NCBI RefSeq assembly: GCF_014897315.1
Contig: NZ_JABUYL010000010.1
Span: 1-64,000, forward strand
DNA length: 64,000 nt
Direction of reading: 5' to 3'
Source: Proteus sp. FME41
GTDB lineage: Bacteria; Pseudomonadota; Gammaproteobacteria; Enterobacterales; Enterobacteriaceae
The stretch's first letter is position 1. Every line of letters starts with the position of its first letter. The notes below the pieces were generated by a model. It saw nothing but the letters and a program-made list of their open reading frames with translations. It was not told where the DNA came from and ran no database searches. The translations under genes and the position numbers were made by a program. This document shows positions 26,759 to 36,152 of the stretch, in pieces.

Positions 26759-27420
26759 TATATTCTCCTAATCACAAATAATACGCCTAATAACGATAAT
26801 AAAACGGGAATACCAACCGGAAGAAATAGCGTTGTTATTAACGCAATAACACTACCTATCATTGCGGCATTACGTGTTAATTTATTTTTTAGTGCAGGTA
26901 AACTTAAAGCTAAAATAATAGCTGGGAACATTGCATCTAACCCAAGTACCTTTATATCAACAATAAACGATCCTAAATAAATACCCAGCATAGTGCCTAA
27001 GGGCCAAACAAATAAAATAGCCAAACCACAGGCCCAAAATGCTAACTTATTTTGCTCAACAGTACGTTGAGACAAACCAAATACAACACTTTCATCATTA
27101 AGTATATGAAAACCCAATAATGATTTAAGCCCCTTTCCGGGTAAATCTTTCACTGCCATGCTAAACGGAATATGTCGTGCATTAACCATTAATCCTGCAA
27201 GAGCAGCATAAATTGCACTTCCTCCCATGGCGACAACACCAATAAAAAGAAATTCAGAAGCACCCGCTAAAACAAAAATGGATAATACTATTGGTACCCA
27301 GAAATCAAAGCCTTGTGTATGGGCTAAAGCACCGTAAGAGATACCTACAATGCCATCTGCTAATGAAACAAGCAGAATATCTCTAAGTACGTTATTATCG
27401 AGCCGACAGTTAATTTTCAT
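26758..27420 (-). CDS. azlC: AzlC family branched-chain amino acid exporter large subunit
   Basis: Membrane protein (220 aa, about six to seven helices) of the AzlC/YgaZ family. Signature regions are ADGIVGISYGALAHTQGFD near the N-terminus and VNARHIPFSMAV in the middle. It is the large subunit of the AzlCD exporter. Divergent from an XRE-cupin regulator with an 82-base shared control region holding a clear palindrome. Regulation of azlCD by that regulator is the simplest reading. Confidence 0.88.
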   Translation of the reverse strand: MKINCRLDNNVLRDILLVSLADGIVGISYGALAHTQGFDFWVPIVLSIFVLAGASEFLFIGVVAMGGSAIYAALAGLMVNARHIPFSMAVKDLPGKGLKSLLGFHILNDESVVFGLSQRTVEQNKLAFWACGLAILFVWPLGTMLGIYLGSFIVDIKVLGLDAMFPAIILALSLPALKNKLTRNAAMIGSVIALITTLFLPVGIPVLLSLLGVLFVIRRI

Positions 27421-27446
27421 AGAATATCGTATTTTTTATAGAACCA

Positions 27447-27468
27447 TTCGTTCATTATGTTGAACGAA
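27447..27468. promoter_or_regulatory. Palindromic operator between azlC and its XRE regulator
   Basis: TTCGTTCA (27447-27454), spacer TTATGT, TGAACGAA (27461-27468): a perfect 8-bp inverted repeat in the 82-base divergent gap. It is the likely binding site of the regulator at 27503. Confidence 0.65.
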
Positions 27469-27502
27469 CTGTTTTTTTGCAAGATGATTTTTAAAGGAAG
27501 CT

Positions 27503-28066
27503 ATGATGTCATCGCCTTGTGCACCTATTGAAATTATTTCTCAAGCACTTGCTAGAGAAAGAAAAAAAGCGGGTCTTTCACTTGCTGAAATAGCAAGACG
27601 AGCAGGTGTTGCAAAATCAACATTATCTCAATTAGAAGCTGGGCAAGGAAATCCAAGCATTGAAACACTATGGGCAATTTGTGTTGCTTTAAATATCTCT
27701 TTTTCTCAGCTTATTTCTGCGCCGCAGTCTGAAGTCAAAGTGATCCGTAAAGGTGATGGATTTAAAATTAGTGCGGAAAAATCCTACTACGATGCTTTTT
27801 TGCTTTCATCGTGTCCTCTTGGTGCAAAACGAGATATATACACTGTAATTGCTCAACCTGGGAAAGACAGAGTGTCAGATCCCCATAGTAAAAATGTGAC
27901 CGAACACATTATTATTATTAGTGGTAGTGCAATGGTAGGTACTTTAGATAACCAGCAAGAATTACAACCCGGCGATTATATTTGTTACCCCGGTGATGTT
28001 ACTCACGTATTACGAGCATTAGAACCCGATACAACTGCGGTCATGATTATTGAGCATCACAATTAA
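27503..28066 (+). CDS. XRE-family transcriptional regulator with cupin domain
   Basis: A 187-residue regulator. An N-terminal Cro/CI-type helix-turn-helix (about 10-65, SLAEIARRAGVAKSTLSQLEAGQGNPSIETLWAI as the core region) is joined to a C-terminal cupin (about 105-185, GSAMVGTLDNQQELQPGDYICYPGDVTHV) that should bind a small ligand. Divergent from azlCD, so it most likely controls that exporter in response to an amino acid. AAGGAAG precedes the ATG. Terminator downstream. Confidence 0.88.
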   Translation: MMSSPCAPIEIISQALARERKKAGLSLAEIARRAGVAKSTLSQLEAGQGNPSIETLWAICVALNISFSQLISAPQSEVKVIRKGDGFKISAEKSYYDAFLLSSCPLGAKRDIYTVIAQPGKDRVSDPHSKNVTEHIIIISGSAMVGTLDNQQELQPGDYICYPGDVTHVLRALEPDTTAVMIIEHHN

Positions 28067-28088
28067 TCTAATTTAACAGACAAATTAC

Positions 28089-28137
28089 CGCACTGTTATA
28101 TATGCCTCTAAGCCCCGTAAACAGTGCGATAATTTTA
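28089..28137 (+). terminator. Terminator between XRE-cupin gene and dat-like gene
   Basis: CGCACTGTT (28089-28097) and AACAGTGCG (28120-28128) form a 9-bp stem, followed by ATAATTTTAT. It sits between convergent genes. Confidence 0.65.
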
Positions 28138-28156
28138 TAAGTAATACTGTAATAAA

Positions 28157-29017
28157 TTATTCATTTTGTTGAGTCACCTTATCGAGATAAATCTCGCGTA
28201 AACGCTGAGATAATTCACCTACTTCACCTTGATTAACAAGTTCATTATCTATTGAAATAACAGGCCAAATTAACGTCGTGGCTGAACTGATAAAAGCCTC
28301 TTTGGCTTTTTTAGCTTCATCAAGTGTCAATAATCGTTCTATTATTCTAAGGCCATTTTCTTGCGCTAATTGAATAATCGCTTGTCGCGTAATGCCAGGT
28401 AAAATATCCTGACTTAATGGGCGAGTAATAATTTCATTATCGTGATTGATAATAAAAAAATTACTTGAACTCCCTTCCGTGATATAGCCATCTTTTATTA
28501 AAATAGCATCATCAGCACCTTGTTGATGCGCATGATGTTTGGCTAAACAAGCTGCTAATAATGCAACTGTTTTTATGTCACACCGTTGCCAGCGAATGTC
28601 TTCAACACTAATAACAGAAATGCCTTTTTTAGCGTTAGGGTGATTTACAACCGTTGAGTGTTGGACAAAGGCAACAACAGTAGAGGGCACAGATGAAGAC
28701 GGAAAATCAAAAAAACGAGAAGAATCAGTCCCTCGAGTTATTTGTAAATAAATAAGTCCTTCATGAAGATGATTTTGTTCAATAAGCTGACAATGAATAT
28801 TCGTTAATTGTTCTTGAGTCATCGGAAGCGATAAACCAAGTTCTCGACAGGAACGCTGTAAACGTTGAAAATGTCCATTAAAGTCGATTAATCGACCATC
28901 AATAACCGCAGTCACTTCATAAACTGCATCTGCAAATAAAAAGCCGCGATCAAAAACAGATATTTTAGCCTGCTCTTTAGGGACAAACTGACCATCTAAA
29001 TACACAATATCAGGCAT
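28157..29017 (-). CDS. Fold-type IV PLP aminotransferase, D-amino-acid transaminase-like
   Basis: Cytosolic PLP enzyme (286 aa). The PLP Lys is likely Lys149 in RCDIKTVALL, a motif close to the RCDIKSLNLL of Bacillus D-alanine aminotransferase. Other family motifs are YLDGQFVP, VFDRGFLFADAVYEV and the glycine-rich EGSSSNFFII. It is expected to interconvert D-amino acids and 2-oxo acids. The start at 29017 (MPDIVYL) has GGAGG just upstream and matches the family; the ATG at 29044 is an alternative. Aminodeoxychorismate lyase is less likely. Confidence 0.85.
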   Translation of the reverse strand: MPDIVYLDGQFVPKEQAKISVFDRGFLFADAVYEVTAVIDGRLIDFNGHFQRLQRSCRELGLSLPMTQEQLTNIHCQLIEQNHLHEGLIYLQITRGTDSSRFFDFPSSSVPSTVVAFVQHSTVVNHPNAKKGISVISVEDIRWQRCDIKTVALLAACLAKHHAHQQGADDAILIKDGYITEGSSSNFFIINHDNEIITRPLSQDILPGITRQAIIQLAQENGLRIIERLLTLDEAKKAKEAFISSATTLIWPVISIDNELVNQGEVGELSQRLREIYLDKVTQQNE

Positions 29018-29213
29018 TTTACCTCCGTTATCAATTTTACTCACATTGTACCTTAATTGACCACCTTACTCCTTCAACTTTATATTTCAAAGGTGATTTA
29101 TCCGCATTCTCTTCCCTTTTTTAATTATCTTTTTATTTAAAAAAGTCATGTTATATAAGCAAAAATTGCTATAATTTAACTTATGTCTCATGCGTAAGGA
29201 TAAAGAGGTGACT

Positions 29214-29792
29214 ATGTTAGATATTAATAAAAATAATTTATCTCAGCTAACAGAGAAACTGGTTAAAAGACAATGTACCTTAATGAATATTATCGCCACA
29301 TTGGGCTTTATTGCAGGTTTTATCTGCATTATTAATCCGCTCTCTTCTGGTGTTGTTATTAGTGTATTACTGGGTATTGTTTTTTTTGCCTGTGCAATAT
29401 CCAGTATTATTGGCGGTTTTAATGCCCAAGTTTCCTCAAGCTGGTCGATGCTGATAACATTATTAGCGGGTTTTATTTATCTTCTTCTTGGCTATATTTT
29501 TATTACTGATCCGCTGAAAGGAATGCTTAGTCTTGCTTTTTTTATTGGCTTTCTTTTTATTTTTGCAGGAATATTGCGTCTGAATATCGGCTTCAAACAA
29601 ATCAAAGATAACTTCTATGGCTGGTTTAATATTTTGGTGGGATTTTTAGACTTAGTTATCGCCTATTTTCTTCTGGCTTTTGGCCCTGAAACATCGGTAG
29701 CCCTTGTTATGGCACTGATTGGTATACAGCTTATTTTAAGCTCTCTTACTATTTTATCGATAACCAGTGCAATAAAAAGAATGACCCGCTAA
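29214..29792 (+). CDS. HdeD family membrane protein
   Basis: Integral membrane protein (192 aa from 29214, six hydrophobic segments) of the HdeD/DUF308 family, which in E. coli contributes to acid resistance at high cell density. The repeated glycine-rich hairpins (GFIAGFICIINPLSSG, LLLGYIFITDPLKGM) are typical. GAGGTG just upstream supports the ATG at 29214 over the ATG at 29190. Weak similarity only, so the acid role is uncertain. Confidence 0.75.
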   Translation: MLDINKNNLSQLTEKLVKRQCTLMNIIATLGFIAGFICIINPLSSGVVISVLLGIVFFACAISSIIGGFNAQVSSSWSMLITLLAGFIYLLLGYIFITDPLKGMLSLAFFIGFLFIFAGILRLNIGFKQIKDNFYGWFNILVGFLDLVIAYFLLAFGPETSVALVMALIGIQLILSSLTILSITSAIKRMTR

Positions 29793-29819
29793 TAGGCTAT
29801 ACATGGTTTTATCTTAACT

Positions 29820-29842
29820 AAGAGCCACATAACGTGGCTCTT
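29820..29842. terminator. Bidirectional terminator
   Basis: AAGAGCCAC and GTGGCTCTT form a 9-bp stem around ATAAC, between the convergent HdeD-like gene and the Ig-like gene. Confidence 0.65.
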
Positions 29843-29867
29843 GAGTAAAAACGGTATAACGTTAGCA

Positions 29868-31490
29868 TTAAGCGCAAGGTAGGCGCAATGATACTGTGTA
29901 CATATTTTCGCCACAAAGGTAACAGTTTCCTGTTTTTTCAAATACCATAACTTGAATACCCAATTGCCCAACTTCAATATTCGGTAGGGCATCAGCAAGA
30001 ATACTTTCTAGTGCAGGTTCAAGTATTTCGACCATATTTACAGGTTCACTATTTGGCGTTGTATCATGCAAGAAATCACCTAAACGAGGATCATCTGCAT
30101 AAACTTCAAGTGTAGAACGATATACTAACGTCCTTTCACTGTTATTCATTTTAGAATAGCCGTTGAAGATGATAACCATTTTTTGGATATTCATTCTTGC
30201 AACACGATTTTTAATTTGTAAACACAAGGAAGGAACTAATCTAATATTGACAGAATTAAAATAACGATCGCAAATTTGAGGAATAATGACACTAATACAA
30301 GGCTTAGGCGCAATATTTTTAATTTGCTTACTGCACTCTCCTGTTAAGGAGTTATCAACGATAATACGCTCACGTCGAGAAAAACAAACATTGTCAAAAA
30401 TATCAACAGTAAAGAATGAAATATAATGAATACCATTGGTTAGCGTTTGGTTTTCTAGTCTTACCGAAACAGCAGACTTATCAGTGCAAGGCAACATTTT
30501 TAATTGATCATTAAAGTAAAAACCAACCTGCGTACTTTCACTAATATCTCGGCCTAAAATAAGGTTAGCATTCACACAATAGTTTTCACTGTGATAACTT
30601 AAAATACCATTTAACGTCGCTGGAACCTTCGGAGAAGGTAATTTTTCTGTTGTCATTTCAACATAATAGTCTCTTGATTTAAGTGTTTTAGTCGGTTCCT
30701 CACTATTTTCAGACTCTGCATGAAATACGGCTATTTGTTTTGGCTCTGTATTTTTAAATTTCACTTTAAAATTAGCAATTCCATATTTATTGGTTTTTCC
30801 AATATTAACCTTATCGCCATCTGCATTATAAATTTCAGGCTCTACGGCGAGAGTACTATTATCAATATCGTAAATTAATTTTACTTCTTTATTTGACGCA
30901 TCTTCTCCCTCTTTATCTTGTAGATGCACCACAAAATTTTTAGACACGCTGTCCCATTTACTTGGCCATTGCATAGACTCTGAACGTATTGTTAATAAAT
31001 CATCAAATCGCTCACAATTTGTAGCAGCACAATCAGTATTAGGATTAGGTTTTGGCGGTGTAACACGAATTTGTATAGGAGTTGCATAATAAACAATGCT
31101 TTCATCATCTTCGTCTTTTAACATTAGTTGTAATGACGCCACGCCATTTCGATTGCCTGTTAAAGAAATTTCCGTTCTATTGTTATCAACAATAGTAATG
31201 TACACATCTTTATTATTGGGAAGAATTAAAATGCCTTTCGGGCTTGTACGCCATTCCGCTAAACGTAAGTTGGTACCCGTAATGATCACTTCATATTTAA
31301 TCACCCGATTCATCTTAACTTCGTTATCAACTTCATCGGGTGATGACTTCATCTGATGAAACTCCACTTCCACATCATCATCGATAACAGCTTGAGGTTG
31401 TACGTTATAAACTGGTGGTTGCAGCGCCAGCGTATCTTTTTCACTTTGTAAGATTTTTTGTAAACGTTCTTCTTTTGTTTCAATAGTCAT
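29868..31490 (-). CDS. Large Ig-like domain protein without signal peptide
   Basis: Protein of 540 aa that I cannot place in a known system. The N-terminus is charged and has no secretion signal. About 60-155 looks like a beta-sandwich. About 175-275 resembles an invasin-type Big_1 domain (GKTNKYGIANFKVKF). The C-terminal half is Cys-rich (CVNANLILG, CSKQIKNIAPKPC, CYLCGENMYTVSLRLPC). The gene is isolated between terminators. It could be a cytosolic beta-domain protein, an effector or cargo of a contractile or secretion system, or an unusually exported surface protein. These options are not distinguishable from sequence alone. Confidence 0.7.
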   Translation of the reverse strand: MTIETKEERLQKILQSEKDTLALQPPVYNVQPQAVIDDDVEVEFHQMKSSPDEVDNEVKMNRVIKYEVIITGTNLRLAEWRTSPKGILILPNNKDVYITIVDNNRTEISLTGNRNGVASLQLMLKDEDDESIVYYATPIQIRVTPPKPNPNTDCAATNCERFDDLLTIRSESMQWPSKWDSVSKNFVVHLQDKEGEDASNKEVKLIYDIDNSTLAVEPEIYNADGDKVNIGKTNKYGIANFKVKFKNTEPKQIAVFHAESENSEEPTKTLKSRDYYVEMTTEKLPSPKVPATLNGILSYHSENYCVNANLILGRDISESTQVGFYFNDQLKMLPCTDKSAVSVRLENQTLTNGIHYISFFTVDIFDNVCFSRRERIIVDNSLTGECSKQIKNIAPKPCISVIIPQICDRYFNSVNIRLVPSLCLQIKNRVARMNIQKMVIIFNGYSKMNNSERTLVYRSTLEVYADDPRLGDFLHDTTPNSEPVNMVEILEPALESILADALPNIEVGQLGIQVMVFEKTGNCYLCGENMYTVSLRLPCA

Positions 31491-31723
31491 TGCGTGATTT
31501 CCTTTCTTTTTACGATTCCATATTTAGCTTAAAGCAAAAAAAACGCGTGAAAATCACAATAGAAAAAAGTCAACTGAGTATTATTGACAGAAGTATTTAA
31601 AAAAACACTGAAGAAACAATAAAATAAAAGACATTTAAAATATATATCATGCCATTTTTTGTACAAAAAATGCCTTTAATCTAAAAAATAATTTAAAGTT
31701 TAAAATATTTTTACACAAAGCTA

Positions 31724-31751
31724 TTGACTGTTATGAGAATGTGATTAAAAT
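31724..31751 (+). promoter_or_regulatory. Candidate sigma-70 promoter with FNR-like site
   Basis: TTGACT (31724-31729), 16-base spacer, TAAAAT (31746-31751) would start RNA near 31758. TGAT-TAAA-ATCA (31742-31753) overlaps the -10 and resembles an FNR site. Confidence 0.4.
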
Positions 31752-31768
31752 CAGTCTTAGAAAATATT

Positions 31769-31784
31769 TGTGACATGAATCACA
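31769..31784. promoter_or_regulatory. Perfect CRP site
   Basis: TGTGA-CATGAA-TCACA matches the CRP consensus core exactly. Its centre is exactly 41.5 bp before 31818, where a -10-like TATGAA (31806-31811) would place a transcript start. This is class II CRP geometry. Confidence 0.75.
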
Positions 31785-31806
31785 TTTTATTAATAGGATA
31801 CTTAAT

Positions 31807-31881
31807 ATGAAATCAATGACTTCTTTTATCACTCACTTGCACCAAGTTGTTGTAAAATTATCATCAACTCGTTTACTTTAA
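31807..31881 (+). CDS. Possible 24-residue small protein (or part of a small RNA)
   Basis: A 24-codon ORF (MKSMTSFITHLHQVVVKLSS then TRLL) with AGGA 8 nt upstream. It lies between a perfect CRP site and an intrinsic terminator, with no other gene in the 600-base gap. The peptide is amphipathic, with no recognised family. If the CRP-dependent start at 31818 is used, the RNA lacks the ATG and would be a roughly 140-nt non-coding RNA; the upstream promoter at 31724 would include the ORF. Confidence 0.4.
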   Translation: MKSMTSFITHLHQVVVKLSSTRLL

Positions 31882-31961
31882 TTATTTGATATTAAAGCAA
31901 AATAAAGCCTAATGCCAGAAGTAGCTCCTTCATCGCAAACAAGACTATTTCTGGCTTTTAT
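31818..31961 (+). ncRNA. Candidate CRP-regulated small RNA
   Basis: Predicted transcript from the class II CRP promoter to a rho-independent terminator. It matches no enteric small RNA that I recognise. Confidence 0.4.
31914..31961 (+). terminator. Terminator of small RNA/small ORF locus
   Basis: GCCAGAAGTAG (31914-31924) and CTATTTCTGGC (31945-31955) form an 11-bp stem with one G-U pair, followed by TTTTATT. Confidence 0.75.
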
Positions 31962-32090
31962 TCATCATTCCCACCCACTTTATCGCCACGTCTCCTCACC
32001 TATTTTTCGTAACAAAAAATTTACCTTATTGAACTAAGTCTTTGTTCTATACTCTTAATACTGAATACACATTAATTATGGGGATATTTT

Positions 32091-33347
32091 ATGCAGCAGC
32101 AACTGCTTACATGGATACGTCAATTCAATGAAGAATACGCTCAAATCGCTTCTCTTCTACTTGTTTTAGTTATTATTTTCCTCGTTGCAATTATTCTACA
32201 TTTCATTTTGCACAAATTAGTTTTACCTCGGATCTCTAAAGCCATCAGCCAATACGACCAAAAGTGGCAGGTTTCCTTAGAGGTTAATAAATTATTTAGT
32301 CGTTTTGCTTTTCTAATCCAAGGTATTGTTGTCAATATTCAAGCACTTTTATGGATGGGATCAGGTAAAACGCAAGAAATTCTAACCACCAGCGCGCAAG
32401 CTTGGTGTTTAATTTTCGGCCTATTAATGCTTTTCTCTATTATGGATCTCTGTATGCAGATCATGAGAAATTCTGCCTCTTTTGGTCGATTACCTTTAAA
32501 AGGTATTTTTCAAAGTTTAAAACTCGCGGCATCCGTCTTAATTGGGATAATGATTATTTCCCTACTTATTGGTAAATCCCCCCTTATTTTACTCAGTGGC
32601 TTAGGCGCCATGACTGCAGTACTTATGTTGGTGTTTAAAGATCCCATTATGGGATTAGTGGCTGGTATTCAGCTATCTGCAAACAACATGATAAGCCTTG
32701 GTGATTGGTTAGAAATGCCTAAATACGGTGCTGATGGCGCTGTTATTGATATTAGTTTGACGACGGTGAAAGTACGCAATTGGGATAATACCGTTACTAC
32801 AATCCCAACTTACTCACTGATTTCAGATTCCTTTAAAAATTGGCAAGCGATGACAAAATCAGGAGGACGTCGTATTAAGCGAAGTCTTTCTCTTGATATC
32901 AATAGCATTCATTTTTTAGATAAAAAGCAACTTGATGATTTAGAAAAAGCACATTTGTTAGCGCCTTATATTAAAAATAAGGAAAGCGAAATTAATGATT
33001 TTAATTCAACCTTAGATAATGAATGCCAAACTCCATTAAACCAACGTGGTATGACTAATATTGGAACATTTCGTGCTTATGTTGAAGCTTATTTAAAAAA
33101 TCATCCTAATGTTCATAAACAAATGACGATTATGGTCAGGCAGTTAGCACCCACCTCTGATGGACTTCCTATTGAAATTTATGCCTTTACGAACACTACT
33201 GTCTGGGTACAATATGAAGCGATTCAATCTGATATTTTTGATCATATCTTTGCTATTATGCCTCAGTTTGGTTTAAGAGTGCATCAATCCCCAACGGGAA
33301 ATGATGTCAGAGCACTCAGATTTCCGATAGAAAATAATCCTCAATAA
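32091..33347 (+). CDS. mscM: Mechanosensitive channel of miniconductance (YbdG)
   Basis: MscS-family inner-membrane channel (418 aa, E. coli YbdG 415). It has five N-terminal hydrophobic segments and the conserved pore-lining helix with [30 protein letters not shown] as its core region. The soluble beta domain contains [18 protein letters not shown] and VRNWDNT, and the C-terminal [14 protein letters not shown] matches E. coli YbdG. It releases osmolytes on hypo-osmotic shock. Stand-alone gene with its own terminator. Confidence 0.93.
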   Translation: MQQQLLTWIRQFNEEYAQIASLLLVLVIIFLVAIILHFILHKLVLPRISKAISQYDQKWQVSLEVNKLFSRFAFLIQGIVVNIQALLWMGSGKTQEILTTSAQAWCLIFGLLMLFSIMDLCMQIMRNSASFGRLPLKGIFQSLKLAASVLIGIMIISLLIGKSPLILLSGLGAMTAVLMLVFKDPIMGLVAGIQLSANNMISLGDWLEMPKYGADGAVIDISLTTVKVRNWDNTVTTIPTYSLISDSFKNWQAMTKSGGRRIKRSLSLDINSIHFLDKKQLDDLEKAHLLAPYIKNKESEINDFNSTLDNECQTPLNQRGMTNIGTFRAYVEAYLKNHPNVHKQMTIMVRQLAPTSDGLPIEIYAFTNTTVWVQYEAIQSDIFDHIFAIMPQFGLRVHQSPTGNDVRALRFPIENNPQ

Positions 33348-33365
33348 GCCCTTTTAATTTAAATA

Positions 33366-33399
33366 AAAGAAGGAGATCGCCTCTCCTTCTTTCTTTTTG
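33366..33399 (+). terminator. mscM terminator
   Basis: AGAAGGAGA and TCTCCTTCT form a tight stem, followed by TTCTTTTT. Confidence 0.85.
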
Positions 33400-33618
33400 T
33401 ATTAACAAATATTTTTAATCTCTTATTTTGTTATCATATTAACAATCTTGTTTTTTTAATCTATTAACAGATATCGCTATGTTATTTTTTATATATCGAT
33501 TAATTGTTAGTTCCTATTTATTTGATATTTTGTTTACCACTAAAGTGGTATTTATCAAAAAATGTAACCATTTGTTTAATAGTTATTTTTTTAGATAACC
33601 TTATTAACATTTTTTATA

Positions 33619-33660
33619 TTGATATAAATCATTATAGGTAGAAGGGTTATAACTTAACAT
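33619..33660 (+). promoter_or_regulatory. FNR-dependent dmsABC promoter
   Basis: TTGAT-ATAA-ATCAT (33619-33632) matches the FNR consensus at nine of ten core positions. Its centre is 41.5 bp before 33667, and TAACAT (33655-33660) occupies exactly the -12 to -7 window. This is the class II arrangement for anaerobic activation. Confidence 0.8.
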
Positions 33661-33705
33661 ATATATACAACTTTACTTGTTGTGAAAAATGTTAGGGTAA
33701 TGTCA

Positions 33706-36141
33706 ATGTCAAAAATTAAAAATAATACTTCTATTACTGAAATGAGTCGGCGTGGATTCATTCAGTCTGCAGCAGTGATTTCTGGTGCTGCAGCGGTTGC
33801 AGGAACGGTTTCATTACCATTCGCTGCTAATGCTTTACCTACCCCCCAGGGTATTCGTCCTGATGAGACCACTGAAACTATCAAATACAGTGCATGCTTA
33901 GTGAACTGTGGTAGCCGTTGTCCATTAAAAGTCCATGTGAAAGATGGCGTTATTCGCCGTATCTCTAATGAAACTATGTATGACGATTCAACATTTGGTC
34001 TTCACCAAATTCGTCCTTGTTTGCGTGGTCGTTCTGTACGTTGGAAAACGTATAATCCAGATCGTTTAAAATACCCAATGAAGCGTGTTGGTAAACGTGG
34101 TGAAGGTAAATTTGAACGTATTTCTTGGGATGAAGCTACCTCAATCATCGCCGAAAAATTAAAATATACCATCGAAAAATACGGTAATGAAGCAATTTAT
34201 TATCAATACGGTACAGGCTCTACAGGTGCAAACTTACACGGTAGAACTGCATGTAAACGCTTATTAAGTACTGTGGGTGGTTTTTTAAGTGACTACGGTA
34301 CTTATTCATACTCTCAATTAACTGGTATCGTCCCTTATGTTTATGGCGACATGTTGGAATCGCTGTTAACAGAAATTGAGAACTCAGATTTAGTCGTCAT
34401 GTTTGGTCATAACCTTGCTGAAACGCGGATGTCGGGCGGTGGTCAGTTCTATGAAACGCTAAATGCGTTAGATAAGAGCAAAAGTAAAGTCATCATCATC
34501 GACCCTCGCCGTACTGACAGTGTGACAACATTAGGTGCTGAATGGATCCCTATTTATCCGGGCACTGATGCCGCATTAGTTGCAGCGTTAGGCTATGTGA
34601 TGATCCAAGAAGGCATTACCGATGAAGATTTCTTACGTGAATATTGCGTCGGTTGGGATAAACAAACACTCCCAGCATCAGCACCTGAAAATGGCTCTTA
34701 TAAAGATTATATTTTAGGTAATGGCCCTGATGGTATTGCAAAAACCCCTGAATGGGCAAGCAAACTAACCGGTATTTCTGTTGCACGTATTATTCAATTA
34801 GCACGTGAAATTGGTAATGCAAGAGCTGCATGGATCTCTCAAGGTTGGGGTATTCAACGTACCACTAATGGTGAGCAAGCCTGCCGTTCTATTATGATGT
34901 TACCATTAATGTCTGGTCATATCGGTCGTCCTGGTACAAATACTGGTTGTTGGGGCGGTAACGTTGCTTACCCTGTTGCCAGCTTCGCACTCCCTAACCC
35001 AGTAAAAACGCTGATCCCAACCTTTATGTGGTCTGAAGCGATTGCGCGTGGCGAAGAATTGACCAGCAAAAATGCGGGTGTCAGAAATAAAGATAAACTG
35101 GATACTGGCATTAAATTTATGTGGTGTTATTCCAGTAACGTGATTGGTAACCAGCACGCTGACCTGAATAAGACTCATGATTTACTGCAAGACGAATCAA
35201 AATGTGAGTTTATTTTAGTGTGGGATAACCACATGACGCCATCTGCAAAATATGCGGATATTTTGCTACCAGATGTCACAACGGTTGAAACAAACGATCT
35301 TATCAATAACTCTTATGCGAGTGGTGCTTACCACTATGTTGTCCGCTTACAAAATGCGATTAAACCTCTTTGGGAAAACCGCCCTTGCTATGATGTCTTA
35401 ACCGATATCGCAGAAAAAATGGGGACTAAAGCGCAATTTACAGAGGGACGGAGTTACGAAGAGTGGATTGAATATTGCTATAACCAAATGCGTGAGAAAA
35501 ATCCAGCACTGCCAACATTTGCAGAAACCAATGATATGGGGATTATCGATCGTAAATTACCTAATCGTAATCAATACGTAGCACTTGAAGCATTCCGTCA
35601 AGATCCTCTCGCGAATCCATTAAAAACAGCGTCTGGTAAGATTGAAATTTATTCTGAAAAATTAATGCAAGATACTGATGGCTGGATTTTACCTGAAGGT
35701 GATCGTATCCCTGCAACACCAGAATATTGTAAGAATGAAGAAGGCGTTGAAAACGTTAAACTTAAAGAGAAATTCCCTCTGCAAATGACCGGTTTCCATG
35801 ATAAAGGTCACGTTCACTCAAGTTATTATAACGTTGCGATGTTACGTGAAGCTATTCCTCATCAATTCTGGTTAAACCCCGTTGATGCGGCTGAACGTGG
35901 ATTAAAATCAGGCGATATTGCTGAAATTTATAACGGCCGAGGTCGCTTAAATATTCTTGTCAAAGTCACTGATCGTGTATTACCTGGTGTGATTGCAGTA
36001 CCGCAAGGTGCATGGCGTTCACTTGATACAACAGGTGTAGATACAGGTGGATGTATTAATACATTAACAAGCTGGCACCCATCGCCGTTTGCTAAAGGAA
36101 ATCCACAACATACAAACCTTGTTGAAGTGAAACGTGCATAA
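33706..36141 (+). CDS. dmsA: DMSO reductase catalytic subunit A
   Basis: Molybdopterin oxidoreductase (about 811 aa, E. coli DmsA 814) that reduces dimethyl sulfoxide and N-oxides on the periplasmic face during anaerobic respiration. It carries a twin-arginine signal (MSRRGFIQS, then a hydrophobic Ala-rich stretch to ANA), followed by the iron-sulfur ligand set SACLVNCGSRC...RPCLRGR. Conserved cofactor-binding segments include YQYGTGSTGANLHGR and NPQHTNLVEV at the end. The ATG at 33706 is preferred since AGGG lies 8 nt upstream; a GTG at 33682 and ATG at 33700 are also in frame. First gene of dmsABC. Confidence 0.94.
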   Translation: MSKIKNNTSITEMSRRGFIQSAAVISGAAAVAGTVSLPFAANALPTPQGIRPDETTETIKYSACLVNCGSRCPLKVHVKDGVIRRISNETMYDDSTFGLHQIRPCLRGRSVRWKTYNPDRLKYPMKRVGKRGEGKFERISWDEATSIIAEKLKYTIEKYGNEAIYYQYGTGSTGANLHGRTACKRLLSTVGGFLSDYGTYSYSQLTGIVPYVYGDMLESLLTEIENSDLVVMFGHNLAETRMSGGGQFYETLNALDKSKSKVIIIDPRRTDSVTTLGAEWIPIYPGTDAALVAALGYVMIQEGITDEDFLREYCVGWDKQTLPASAPENGSYKDYILGNGPDGIAKTPEWASKLTGISVARIIQLAREIGNARAAWISQGWGIQRTTNGEQACRSIMMLPLMSGHIGRPGTNTGCWGGNVAYPVASFALPNPVKTLIPTFMWSEAIARGEELTSKNAGVRNKDKLDTGIKFMWCYSSNVIGNQHADLNKTHDLLQDESKCEFILVWDNHMTPSAKYADILLPDVTTVETNDLINNSYASGAYHYVVRLQNAIKPLWENRPCYDVLTDIAEKMGTKAQFTEGRSYEEWIEYCYNQMREKNPALPTFAETNDMGIIDRKLPNRNQYVALEAFRQDPLANPLKTASGKIEIYSEKLMQDTDGWILPEGDRIPATPEYCKNEEGVENVKLKEKFPLQMTGFHDKGHVHSSYYNVAMLREAIPHQFWLNPVDAAERGLKSGDIAEIYNGRGRLNILVKVTDRVLPGVIAVPQGAWRSLDTTGVDTGGCINTLTSWHPSPFAKGNPQHTNLVEVKRA

Positions 36142-36152
36142 GGAGTTAACTC

